This document shows positions 16,041 to 27,500 of a DNA stretch of 64,000 nt, in pieces. The position numbers and the translations under genes were made by a program. Numbering within the stretch: position 1 is the stretch's first letter; the number at the start of each line of letters is the position of its first letter. This stretch comes from Streptomyces sp. NBC_01481 (GTDB taxonomy: Bacteria; Actinomycetota; Actinomycetes; Streptomycetales; Streptomycetaceae), in contig NZ_JAPEPT010000005.1 in the NCBI RefSeq assembly GCF_026339995.1, forward strand, positions 124,001 through 188,000, given 5' to 3'. The notes under the pieces were generated by a model, which saw only the letters and a program-made list of their open reading frames with translations, was not told where the DNA came from and searched no databases.

Positions 16041-16805
16041 ATGCTGTGCTCGAAATGCCGGACCGGCGCGGCGGCGACCGCCGAAGGACTCTGCCAGGCC
16101 TGCTCGGTCGGTACGGTCGACATCACACCGCCCGGGCCGCGGGCCGGGGGTCTTCTGCGTTCTCCGGTGGGCATCTCGTACGCCGTCGTGGCGCTGCTCT
16201 GCCTCGTCATCGCGACCGACCTCTTCTCCGTCGTGGCCGCGTTCGGTCTGGGGAACCTGACGGCCACGGCCTACTCCGACGCGGACCTGGAGCGGGCCAC
16301 GTCGCTGATGGACACCGCGGGAGTCACTCAGGGGATCGCGCAGCTCGCCACCCTGTTCGTCTTCCTCGTCTGGTTCCAGCGGGCCCGGAACAGCGCAGGT
16401 GTCTTCGCGCCGGATCTCCAGCGGCGCGGCGCGGGGTGGGCGACCGGCGGCTGGTTCGTCCCGTTCGGGAATCTCTACATCCCGCGCGCGATCACCGTCG
16501 ACATCTGGGCGGCGAGCCGGCGCGACCCGTACGGAACGGGGAAGCAGGAGCCGCACACCGTCGTCAACGTCTGGTGGACCGCGTGGCTCGCCACGAATCT
16601 GATCAATCCGGTCGCGGACAGCCAAATTGACTCGGCTGACACTCCGGACGCCTTCAGCGCGGGCGCGGACGCCTTGATCCTGGCGGGAATCCTCGACATC
16701 GCGGCCGCCGTGCTGGCGATCGTCGTCGTCCGCAGGCTGACTCGCATGCAGTACGTCAAGGCGGCGCTCAGGGCGGAGCAGGTCTCGAAGGAGGCCGCGG
16801 TGTGA
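16041..16805 (+). CDS. DUF4328 family membrane protein with N-terminal zinc-ribbon-like motif
   Basis: This protein has about 254 residues. The ATG at 16041 places an N-terminal CSKCRTGAAATAEGLCQAC, two Cys pairs that look like a small zinc ribbon. Four or more membrane segments follow, including SYAVVALLCLVIATDLFSVV, IAQLATLFVFLVWFQRARN and a C-terminal ILAGILDIAAAVLAIVVVRRL. The central GWATGGWFVPFGNLYIPRAITVDIW is the DUF4328 hallmark. The function of DUF4328 is unknown. Upstream in-frame codons up to 15990 could extend the protein but lack supporting signals. It ends in a hairpin that overlaps its stop codon. Confidence 0.85.
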   Translation: MLCSKCRTGAAATAEGLCQACSVGTVDITPPGPRAGGLLRSPVGISYAVVALLCLVIATDLFSVVAAFGLGNLTATAYSDADLERATSLMDTAGVTQGIAQLATLFVFLVWFQRARNSAGVFAPDLQRRGAGWATGGWFVPFGNLYIPRAITVDIWAASRRDPYGTGKQEPHTVVNVWWTAWLATNLINPVADSQIDSADTPDAFSAGADALILAGILDIAAAVLAIVVVRRLTRMQYVKAALRAEQVSKEAAV

Positions 16806-16833
16806 GCCCGCCCGGGGGTGTGCGGGCTCACAC
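16800..16833 (+). terminator. Terminator overlapping the DUF4328 stop codon
   Basis: A perfect 12-base stem (16800-16811 with 16822-16833) around a 10-base loop includes the TGA stop of the preceding gene. It is a strong candidate for a factor-independent terminator. Confidence 0.75.
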
Positions 16834-17136
16834 CAGTCTTGGGTCGCCGCGGTCCCAACAGGGCCCTCTGCAGGCCGAGTTCCAGGTGGCCAGAATGTAA
16901 CAGAGTTGTGGCGCATATGTGGGTGCTCGGCACGCGAAAGTGTTCCGGATCGGGTCGCCGAGACGGTGGCGGCCGGGGTGCCCGAGGGAGTACTTTTCGC
17001 CAAGCGGCCCGCGGCTGAACCGGGGGACCTTTCTTCCGATTCCTGGAAGGAATGGGTATTCCCGGCCGACGCAGTGACGCATTCGAGCCACGGGGCGCAG
17101 TAAGAGGAAGTACTGCGTCCGCGATGGGAGGCGTCC
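16834..17136 (+). other. Long intergenic leader without a convincing gene
   Basis: About 300 bp upstream of the next gene hold no supported ORF. Local dyads are present. TTCTTCC near 17030 pairs with GGAAGGAA near 17045 around a short loop. CGCAGTA (about 17096) pairs with TACTGCG (about 17110) just before the start codon. These could form a structured 5' leader, but I do not recognise a known riboswitch class. Confidence 0.35.
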
Positions 17137-17721
17137 GTGGCGTCCAAGAGCCTGAGGGAACTGATCGCACAGGCGGATGAGCGAGGCCTGGCCGCGAGCG
17201 GACTCGCCTGCCTGGACCGCTGTCTGCCCGTGCTCGCATCCGAGGCCGACGCGCTGCGTCCGCTCTGGGCCGGTCTGGTGGAAGGCGAGGAGGACTGGTC
17301 GGGACGGCTCGCCGAGGCCAGAGCGACCATGGAGAGCGCCACCGTCGAGGACGAAGCCGCAGCCCTCGTACGTCAGATGCTGGGCGCCGCTCCCTCGGAG
17401 TGGGAGGCGGACCCCCTGCGGGAATGGGCGGACGACTGCTCCGTCGCCGCGCTCGAACTCCACAACCGCTTCGACGCGGGCTCGGGCGCCGACGAACCCG
17501 CCGCTGCCGATGTCGTCGACGTACTCACGCGCTGCCGCGAGGGCGAGCCGGACGGAGCGGGGCCGCTCGTCGCCGGCGAACTGCGCCGCCAGATCCAGAT
17601 CCTGGAGATCCTGGCCGACGCACAAGGCGGCGTCGGGCTGCGCCAGGCGCTGGATGTCTCGATCGAGGGCCAGCGTGTGCTGCGCGCGGTCGTCTCGCGA
17701 CGGGCGCGCGTCAAGCGCTGA
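17137..17721 (+). CDS. Conserved hypothetical protein
   Basis: This is a 194-residue acidic, helical cytoplasmic protein. It starts at GTG 17137 with a GGGAGG-like Shine-Dalgarno upstream and has no signal peptide or membrane segment. The sequence has repeated Leu/Ala helices (LRELIAQADERGLAASGLACLDRCLPVL, and IQILEILADAQGG near the C terminus) and a basic tail RRARVKR. I recognise no domain. It is monocistronic, preceded by a long untranslated region and convergent with an MmpS-like gene 29 bp downstream. Confidence 0.75.
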   Translation: MASKSLRELIAQADERGLAASGLACLDRCLPVLASEADALRPLWAGLVEGEEDWSGRLAEARATMESATVEDEAAALVRQMLGAAPSEWEADPLREWADDCSVAALELHNRFDAGSGADEPAAADVVDVLTRCREGEPDGAGPLVAGELRRQIQILEILADAQGGVGLRQALDVSIEGQRVLRAVVSRRARVKR

Positions 17722-17749
17722 GGCGCCGGATCGAGGGCGAGCCCGGGGG

Positions 17750-18247
17750 TCAGTTCTGCCCGGCCGGCAGTTGACCGGTGCAGGTTGCCCGTCCGTAGCT
17801 GCCCGACGCGGTGGCGAGTTGTACGTGCTTGCCGCGGATGGCGAGGGTGCAGCTGGCCTGGCCGCCCTTCTCGTCCAGAACGAGGCCGATGGTCGGCGCC
17901 TTGCCGAGCGGTACCTGGACCGTCTTCTTCCAGGGCAGCGCAACGCGCTTCTCCACGGTCGCCTTGCCCGACTCGCTGCGCGCGAGGTACGAGAGCTCGG
18001 CCGTGCCCCGTCCGGTCACCTCGTAAGTCACCTCCGCGGTCGGGACGGCGCGCGGCTTGGGCTTCTCGTCGGTGTTGAGGAAGCCGTACCCGATGAGCCC
18101 GCCGCATGCGAGCAGCGCCACGGCGGCGATGGCCAGTCCGCGCCGGTCCGGGCCGCCGCCCTTTCCGGCTTCCGCCAGGCTCGCGGCTTCAGTTGATTCA
18201 GTGGACTCAGTGGACTCGGCGGATTCAGGCGATTCCGTGGATGGCAT
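17750..18247 (-). CDS. MmpS-like membrane-anchored protein
   Basis: This protein has about 165 residues. A Ser/Thr/Glu repeat tract (ESTESTESTE-like, about residues 3-25) precedes one membrane helix (GLAIAAVALLACGGLIGYGF). A beta-rich extracytoplasmic domain follows with the MmpS pattern: TAEVTYEVTGRGTAELSYL, RVALPWKKTVQVPLG and CTLAIRGKHV. A Cys pair (about 142 and 159) may form a disulfide. MmpS proteins accompany MMPL transporters in mycobacteria, but no MMPL gene is adjacent here. The ATG at 18247 and the one at 18265 are both possible starts. Confidence 0.8.
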   Translation of the reverse strand: MPSTESPESAESTESTESTEAASLAEAGKGGGPDRRGLAIAAVALLACGGLIGYGFLNTDEKPKPRAVPTAEVTYEVTGRGTAELSYLARSESGKATVEKRVALPWKKTVQVPLGKAPTIGLVLDEKGGQASCTLAIRGKHVQLATASGSYGRATCTGQLPAGQN

Positions 18248-18387
18248 GAGGCACCGGCTTTCCATGAATTGATTCTCTTCGGAACCGGGCGTTTATACAC
18301 GACGCGGCCCGCCCGGCGCGAGCGAACGGAAGAAACGGGCGAATCGACGCTCTTTTCGGGGGGCAACTGTCCCGATTGTCCAGGGGG

Positions 18388-18417
18388 TTGACTGGGCGTC
18401 ACTCCAGTGACTAGAAA
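18388..18417 (+). promoter_or_regulatory. Predicted vegetative promoter of the Rhs toxin gene
   Basis: TTGACT (18388-18393) and TAGAAA (18412-18417) are separated by 18 bp, a good HrdB-type match. It would give a 5' leader of about 135 nt before the GTG at 18561. The rest of 18266-18560 shows no gene. Confidence 0.55.
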
Positions 18418-18560
18418 TCACGCCGCCACGTCCGTGAACTGGCAATTCGCGGTTCGTGGAGCAAATGAGTCACGCCGACCGGAAACCTCCGGGTCGGCTC
18501 ATTCGGCGTGCCCATTTCGCATGCGGCGAATTGGCTCGCCGAGGCGAAAGGGCATAGAAG

Positions 18561-21500
18561 GTGAAAGTTCCGTACGGGAGATATATCTCCTGTCTGGTGG
18601 TGTCGGCGGTGGCGGGAACGCTGCTGCCGCAGGTCGCTTATGCGGCCCCTGTGTCGTCGTCGGATGACGGCGGCAAGGGGATCGTCGACACCGTCAAGGG
18701 CTGGTTCTCCGACGACGACGAGGAGGCGGACGAGCCGCCGGTCGGGGGGAAGCTGGAGATACCCAGCCGCCAGAAGCTGCCGAAGGGCAAGAAGCTTCCG
18801 AAGGCCAAGCGGGTCAAGGAGCTGACCGAGCGGCGCACATCGCAGGCGCGGTTCTTCGAGCTGTCGGACGGCCGGGTGGAGGCGGAGCTGTCGGCCGTTC
18901 CGGTCTCGTACAAGTCCGGGAAGTCGTGGAAGCCGATCGACACCGCGGTGCGGTCGACGACGGCGAAGGGCTTCGACTTCGCAAACACGGCCAACACCGG
19001 CCGGAGCTGGTTCGGTTCTGATCCGGGCAAGCTGCTGCGTTTCGAGTCCGCGGGCGGCGGGGCCATCAGCCTGGGCCTCACGGGCGCGGCCGGGAACACC
19101 CTCAAGCCGCAGGCCGACGGTGACACGGTCACGTACAAGGGCGCTGTTTCGGGCGCCGATCTGCAGTACAAGGTCGGCCGGGGACAGGTGAAGGAGAACA
19201 TCGTCCTGGCTAAGCGCCCGGCCGGTCCGGTGTCGTTCACGTTCACCCTGAACACCGAGGGACTGACGCCGAAGGCGCGCAAGGACGGCTCGGTCGCCTT
19301 CTACGGCGAGGCGCCGGGCACTCCGGTCCTGGTGATCCCGGCTCCGTACATGACGGACGCCAAGAAGGACGCGCTGTCGCCGACGGGCGGTACGTACTCC
19401 ACGAAGGTCTCCCAGAAGCTCACCCGGGACGGGAAGAACTGGAAGCTGACCCTCGCGCCGGACGCGAAGTGGCTGGCGGCGAAGGAGCGTCAGTACCCGG
19501 TGGTGATCGACCCGACGATCACCGTCGCGCCGAACGCGGCCACCTCGCAGGACACGATGGTCCTCTCGGATCAGCCGTCGGTGAACTTCAACACCACCTG
19601 GAAGCTGTCGGCCGGCAAGACGGACACCGGTATCGCCCGCTCGCTGATCAAGTTCCCGCTGAGTGAGGTCCCGGCGGGTGTGAAGGTCGATGCGGCGCGG
19701 CTGAGCATGTACTACGACCAGGCGCACACCACGAACGGCAACGCGGTGACGCTGGAGGCGCACCGGGCGACGGGTGCGTGGGACGAGTCGACGGCGACCT
19801 GGTCCAACACCAGTGCGCTGGTGGGTGAGCTGTCCGCGACGACCGTCATGATCGACGACGGGGCGGTGGGTACGGCGGCGGTCGGCGAGTGGCCCGGTGG
19901 CACCACGACCGGTGGCGCCGCGACGTACGACGACTTCGCGTACAACAAGAACGCGCTGACCGGTGAGACGTACTCCTGGCAGCCGCAGGTCGCGGAGACC
20001 GATACCTACCGGGTGGACGTGCACTACCCGGCGGCCTCGGACGCGGCCACGGCCGCCCCGTACACCGTGAACTACAACGGTGGCACGAAGAATTACACGG
20101 TCAACCAGACCGGGACGGGCGGGGTCTGGAAGACCCTGGATGCCGCTGAGTACAGCTTCGTCAAGGGCAACACCGGCAAGGTCGTCCTGGGCGACACCGG
20201 CAGTGCGACGACGCGGACGCTGGCGGACTCGGTCCGGCTGGTGAACCCGGCGCAGATCATCAAGCCGGTCGGCAAGTACAACCAGTGGCATGACTTCCCG
20301 GTCACCGACACGGTCCAGCGCTGGGTGTCCGGGGTCAATCCCAACCACGGGTTTGTGCTGCAGGCCAAGGACGACACACTGGCCGGGACGCTGACCGGTG
20401 GTCCGCGCTACGAGGCGGGGGACGGCGACTACGGCGGCGAGACCTCGTCCATTCCGCGCCTGACGGTGACCTACGGCAAGGTCGGCACCGCGCTGAACTC
20501 GCCGACCGTGGTGCACTCCACCGGACCCGAGCTGTCCTGGCCCGCCTATGTGAACACCAGCGGCGCGGCGAACGACGCGATCGTCGAGTACCAGCTGCAC
20601 CGCTCCACGCAGCAGGTCTTCACTCCGTCCGCGGCCACGCTGATCGCCCCGATCGCATCCACGGCCACGAGCTACACGGACACCACCGCGGTGCCGACCC
20701 CGGACTCCAGCTCCAGTGAGATCGGCAAGTCGTACTTCTACCAGCTCGCGGTCAAGACCCAGGGCGGCGAGCTGCTCGGCTCTCCGACCCGGGTGGTGGG
20801 TATCCCCAAGGCCGGCCGGACGATGAAGATCATCCAGAGCGGTCAGACGGACACCACGCTCTCCTCGCAGCAGCCCACCACCAACCAGGACGCGATCCAG
20901 TCCCTCGGCGTGGGCCAGACCTGGCTGAGCGTCGGCAACAACTCGCCCACGTACGGCAAGACCCGCGCCGTGGTGAAGTTCCCCACCAGCTCGATCCCCA
21001 CCACCGCCACGGTGCTGGAGAACAAGATGTACATGTGGGGAGCGGAGACCACCAGCACCACCAACGGTGCGATCTACGAACTCCACTCGCTGACCCGGGA
21101 CTTCACCGAGACCCAGGCCACCTGGAACAACGCCAACGCCACCACGCCGTGGACCACGCCGGGCGGCGACATGTCCGCCACCGTCGCCGACACCGTCCCG
21201 CAGATCACCGACGAGGTCGGCCGCCACTGGTGGGACGCCACCGGACTGATGCAGTCCTGGGTCAAGACACCCGCCAACAACAAGGGCGTAGCCGTCAAGC
21301 TGAAGGACGAGACCACCACCGGCCCGCAGGAACGCACCCTGTTCCTGTCGTCGGAGGCCTCCGACCCCCAGCTGCGCCCGTACATGCAGGTCATCTACGT
21401 CGACTCCACCACGGAGGACACGTACTACGCGCCGACCACTCCGGCCCGGATGACGCCGAACTCGCAGTACACGGTCGAGTTCACCGTCACCAACACCACG

Positions 21501-24500
21501 GCCACGGCGTGGGCCGCCGGAGAGCGGCAGCTGTCGTACACCTGGAAGCTCCCCGACGGCACGGACGTGACCACCGGCGGCAACCAGCTGTCGACGGCCA
21601 TCCCGGCGCTGCTGCCGGGCAAGTCGGCGACGATTCAGGCGCAGGTCAAGACCCCCATCAACTCCGATGAGGGCAACAAGCGCCTGGACTACGTGCTCGG
21701 CTGGGACGTCAAGAAGGTCGCCGACGGGACCTGGCTGTCCGCCGGGACCGGCGCCATCCCGCCGCTGAAGCAGAACGTCACGGTCGAGGACCCCACGTCC
21801 AACACGCTGGGTCTGGAGAAGTTCTACGACTACACCGGCAAGAACACCGGCGCCGGCTCGACGGTCATGAACAATCTGGCGTCCGGCAACAGCGTGTGGT
21901 CGTACAACGCCGTCAACAACCCGGGCCGCGGAGTCAACACCTTCGCCCGCGTCGCGTACAACTCGCTCGACACCTCGGACACGGTCCTCGGCCACGGCTG
22001 GTCGGCTCAGATCTCCGGACCGACGCGCCTGGGCGCGCCTCTGGAGTTCCACCCCAAGCCGAACCCCACCGAGATCCGTCTCCCGGACGGCGACGGCACC
22101 ACGCACGTCTTCCGCTGGGACGCCACGAACAGCGTGTGGAAGGCACCGGCCGGTGTCCACTACAAGCTGACGATGAAGGCCGGCCTGGACTGCAAGCCGA
22201 CCAAGGACCCGGTCCCGGACGCCTGGACGCTCACGCGCCCGGACGGCACCCGGTTCCTGTTCGGCTGCGACGGCTACATGACGTCTGCCGTCGACAACGA
22301 CGGCAACACGCAGACGTACACGTACGAGGAGCGCAAGTCCAACAACAAGCCGACCAAGTTCCTCAAGTACATCACCGACCCGGCCGGCCGTCAGTCGCTC
22401 ACGATCGACTACTACGGCAAGGGTGACGCGACCTACGAGTACATCAACGACTCGGGCGCCAAGGTCTCCGGCACCAACCTGACCAACTCCAAGATCTACG
22501 ACCACGTGAAGTCCATGTCGGACATCTCGGGCCGCAAGATCTCCTTCTACTACACCGACAAGGGCCTGCTCGGGCAGATCGGGGACGGCGAGACGTCCTC
22601 CCAGCCCAAGGTGTTCAAGTTCACCTACGACGCCACGCAGGGGAACAAGAACGTCAAGCTGGTCAAGGCCACCGACCCGCGCGGCAACAACACGCAGTTC
22701 GCGTACTACGCCCCGCAGACCGGCGACGACCCGAAGTACCACTGGTGGACCAAGACGATCACCGACCGTCTGGCCTTCACCACCGGCTTCGCGTACAAGG
22801 CGAACACGGCGAACACCAACTTCACCGACACCAAGGTGACGGACGCCGAGAGCCGCGCCACCGACCATGTGACGGACGACTTCTTCCGTCCGGTCCAGAT
22901 CACCGACGCCAAGTCCCAGACCACCAAGATGTCCTGGGACGCGGACAACAACGTCACCTACATGGAGGCGGCGAACGGGGCCAAGGCCGCGTCCTGCTAC
23001 GACTCCAAGACCGGCTACCCGCTGCGCCAGTGGGACCCGGAGACCACCAAGTCGTGGTCGACGTTCAACCAGACCGACTACTGCGACCCGGCCAAGTACC
23101 CGGCCGGCGCGACCAAGTTCGAGTACCAGACCCGTCTCGACGGCTACTCCGCCGACCTGTGGCGGAAGACCAGCCCGCTGGGCAACGTCTGGGAGTTCGG
23201 CTACGACTCCTTCGGTAACCAGACCTCGGTCACGGACCCGGAGGGTGTCGCCTCGGCGACGGCGGGCGACTACCAGTCGATCACCACGTACGACGCCTAC
23301 GGCCAGCCCCTGACGGACACCGACGCGAACGGCCACGCCACCACCTACGCGGACTACGGCCCGCACGGGTACCCGGCGACGATCAAGGACGCGCTGAACA
23401 ACCCCACGACCTTCGTCTACGACGACCGCGGCAACACCAAGGAGGTCGTCAACGCCAAGGGCGCCAAGGTCACCCAGAACTACGACTACTTCGGCCGTCC
23501 GCTGGATCAGAAGCAGCCCAAGGACCAGGCCGCCGGTGTCTACATCACCACGCCGGCTCCGGTCTACGACGCCAACAACAACACGCTGAAGGCGTTCGGG
23601 CCGAACGGCGCCGAGACCTCCTCCGTGTACGACGCGGCGGACCAGGTCACCGACTCCCTCGCCCCGAAGGACGAGGCGACCGACCCGGAGCGGCGCACGA
23701 CCACCACGTACGACAAGGTCGGCAACGTCAAGACCGTCACCGAGCCGAAGGGCAACCTGACGCCGACGGTCGGCGACTACACGACCACGTACACCTTGGA
23801 CGAGATCTACCGGCCCGTCTCGGTGGTCAACGCCAGGGGCGACAAGGTCTCCAGCACCTACGACAGCGTCGGCAACCTGATCACGGTCGTCGACCCGAAG
23901 AAGAACGCCACCCCCGACTCGTCCGACTTCACGTCGAAGTACGACTACGACCTGAACAACCGGGTCGTGAAGACGACGGACGCGGCGGACAAGTTCACCA
24001 CCGTCCACTACGACCTCGACGGCCGCACCGACAAGGCGACGGACGCCGAGGGCAACACCTCCGAGACCAGCTTCGACCGGCGTGGCCTGACCAAGGAGGT
24101 CAAGGTCCCGTACTCGAAGGACGGCTCGGGCGTCATCACGTACCGGACGACCAAGTTCGAGTACGACGAGGTCGGCAACAAGACCAAGACGATCAGCCCG
24201 CGCGGTGTCGAGACGACCTCGGATGCCACGGACTTCACCTCGGAGACCGTGTATGACGAGCTGAACCGGGTCAAGGAGACGCTGTCTCCGTTCAAGCAGG
24301 GCGACGCCAACTACGCCAGCCCGGACCGGACGCACTACTTCTACGACACGGTCGGCCAGCTGTCCAAGGTCTCCGCGCCGCCGTCGCAGGGCCAGACGGT
24401 CCGTAACGACACCGACTACGAGTACTACGACAACGGCTGGACCAAGTCGGCCAAGGACGCCTTCGACATCACCACGGCGTACGACTACAACACGCTGGGT

Positions 24501-27500
24501 CAGCAGACAAAGAACACGCTGACCTCGGCCGGTGGCTCGTCGCAGCGGACGATGACGTGGGACTTCTACCCGTCCGGCAACCAGAAGGCCCGCTCGGACG
24601 ACGGTGTTCCGGTCGGCAAGCAGGTCGTGGTCGTCGACTCGACGGACATCCACAACACGGCCACGCAGGGCAACTGGGACGCTTCCCAGGCGCTCGGCCA
24701 GTGGGGCTACGACGTCCGCACCAACGCCAAGGGCACCGGCACGGAGTCCTTCACCTGGCAGCTGAACATCCCGCAGGACGGTACGTACGAGGTCTTCGCC
24801 CGGCACGGTGACGTGACCGGCGCGGCCACGGACGCCCCGTTCAAGATCACCCACTCGACCGGGGAGACCACCCGGACCGTCAACCAGTCCACGGGCTCCG
24901 GCACGTGGGTCTCGCTGGGTTCGTACTCCTTCACCGAGTCGGGCAGCCAGAAGGTCACCCTCACCGACGCCGCCAACGGCACAGTTGTCGCTGACGGCAT
25001 CAAGCTGGTGCGCGCCAACACGGGCGAGACCGACAACGAGAAGAAGGACTTCACCTACAAGTACGACGCCAACGGGCTGCTGTCGGAGGTCAAGGACCTC
25101 TCGCCGGGCGCGAAGGCGGACGCGTACGCGATGGCCTACGACGAGCTGAACCAGCTGTCGAAGGTCGAGGAGAAGCTGGGCAGCACGGTCAAGAACACGA
25201 CCTCGCTGACCTATGACGTCAACGGCAACCCGCTGGAGACCACGCACGACGTGACGTGGTCGAAGGCGGAGTACGACGTCCGCGACATGATCAACAAGAT
25301 CACGAACGCGGACACGCCGACGGCGGGCAACCAGCAGATCACCACCCTCAGCTACACCGACCGCGGCCAGCCGCTCAAGCAGACGAAGCCGAACGGGAAC
25401 GCCGTCGACTACGCGTACTGGCTCAACGGTGCGGTCAAGTCGCAGGTGGAGAAGAAGAGCAGCGGCACCGTCGTCGCCTCGCACGACCTGGAGTACGACC
25501 CGAACGGGAACCGCTCCAAGGACACGGCGAAGCTGATGAACGCCGACAACACGGCGGCGTATCTGGACACCGTCTCGACGTTCGACTATGACCCGCAGGA
25601 CCGCATCTCGAAGGTCACCAAGACCGGTAGTGGTGCGGGCACGGAGGAGTACGTCTACGACGGCAACTCCAACATCGTCGAGCAGAAGTCGGGCGGGACC
25701 ACGTCGACGTCGACGTACGACCGCAACCGTCTGCTGAAGACGGCCGCGGGCGGTGTCGCGTCGACGTACAACTACGACCCGCTTGGTCGTCTGGACACGG
25801 TCTCGTCGAACGGGTCCGTGCAGGAGAAGTACTCGTACGACGGTTTCGACCGGATCGCCAAGCACACGGCGGGTACGGGTGCGTCGGCCAAGACGACGTC
25901 GTACGTGTACGACGCCTTCGACCGCACGGCGCAGGAGACCACGTCCGGGACCAACGGGAAGACCACGGCCTTCACCTACCTGGGCATGGAGTCCAAGGTG
26001 CTGCGGGAGGAGGTCGCCGGCAAGGCGACCAAGTCCTACCAGTACTCGCCGTGGGGTCAGAAGCTGACCCAGATCAAGCACAAGGACACCGGTCCGCACG
26101 AGTACTCGCAGTTCCTCTACCACCCCAAGGGTGATGTCGAGGCGATCACGAAGGAGGACGGCAACACACGGGCCACCTACGGCTACACGGCCTACGGCTC
26201 GGACGACGACGCGCAGTTCACAGGTGCGGACAAGCCCGATGCGGCGAACCCGGACAAGGAGCAGTACAACGACTACCGGTACAACGCGCACCGGTACGAC
26301 GACGGCTCCGGTACGTACGACATGGGCTTCCGCAACTACAGCCCGGGTCTGAACCGGTTCCTGACGCGCGACATGTACGGCGGCGCCCTGGACGACATGT
26401 CCCTGGCGACCGACCCGTACACCGGCAACCGCTACGCCTTCGCCGGCGGCAACCCCATCTCCTTCGTGGAGCTGGACGGCCACCTGTTCGGCATCGACAT
26501 CTCGCTCTCGGACGTCGGCCACGCCGCGCTCGATGTGGCGGGCATGGTGCCGGTCATCGGCGAGGCGGCGGACGTCGCGAACGGCATCTGGTACGCGGCC
26601 GAGGGCAATTACACGGACGCGGCGCTGTCGATGGCGGCGGCGATTCCGGGTGCGGGAGCCGCGGTCACCGCGGCGAAGTGGGCGAAGAAGGGCGCGAAGG
26701 CCGCGGACGCGGTCAAGAGCGGCAAGAAGGCGGCCAGCGGCGCCAAGGCGGCCAAGGCGTCGAAGGCGTCGAAGGCGTCGAAGGCGAAGCCGAAGCACGC
26801 CAAGGGCAAGAAGGGGGCGGGCGGCAAGAAGGCCTGTAAGAAGGGTGCGAAGAAGAACAGCTTCGTCCCCGGCACCAAGGTGGTGATGGCCGACGGGTCC
26901 GCGAAGAACATCGAGGACCTCAAGGAGGGCGAGTACGTTCTGGCCTCCGACCCGGAGACCGGCAACCTCCAGGCCCGCCAGATCACTAACACCCGCAACC
27001 ACAAGGGTGACAAGCACCTGGTCACCCTGACCGTCGACCCCGACGGCAAGAACGGCAAGGCCAAGCCCAGCAAGATCACCTCCACGGCCGGGCACCCGTA
27101 CTGGCTGCCCGACTACGGCCGCTGGGCCGAGGCCGGTGACCTCGAACCGGGCATGTGGCTGCAGACCGCGGCCGGCACCTGGGTCCAGATCACCGCGATC
27201 GACGACACCCACCGCACCCAGCGGGTCTACAACCTCACTGTCGACGGCCAGCACACGTACTTCGTGCTGGTGGGCGGGGCTCCGGTCCTTGTCCACAACG
27301 CTGGGGTTCCGAGCGACTGCGACGGCGTTGCGATGGCCCACCGCGCGAAGGAGAAGTTCGAGCGACCGGGCAACATGAACGGTGCTCTCTATGCGCAGGG
27401 TCAGAATGCTCCGTACCCCCTGTCAACGGGGTTCCGGAACATGCACCCGGATATGGCGAACAATCTCCCGCCGGGCGTGACGAAGGGCTTCGAGCATCAC

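Noticed and set aside
18411..27341. An 8.9-kb open frame antisense to the Rhs gene (2976 codons).
   Set aside because: It is in exact codon register with the sense gene, so its stops could only come from sense TTA, CTA or TCA codons, which Streptomyces avoids. The translation is Arg/Val/Gly/Leu rich with no domains. The sense protein has clear domain order.
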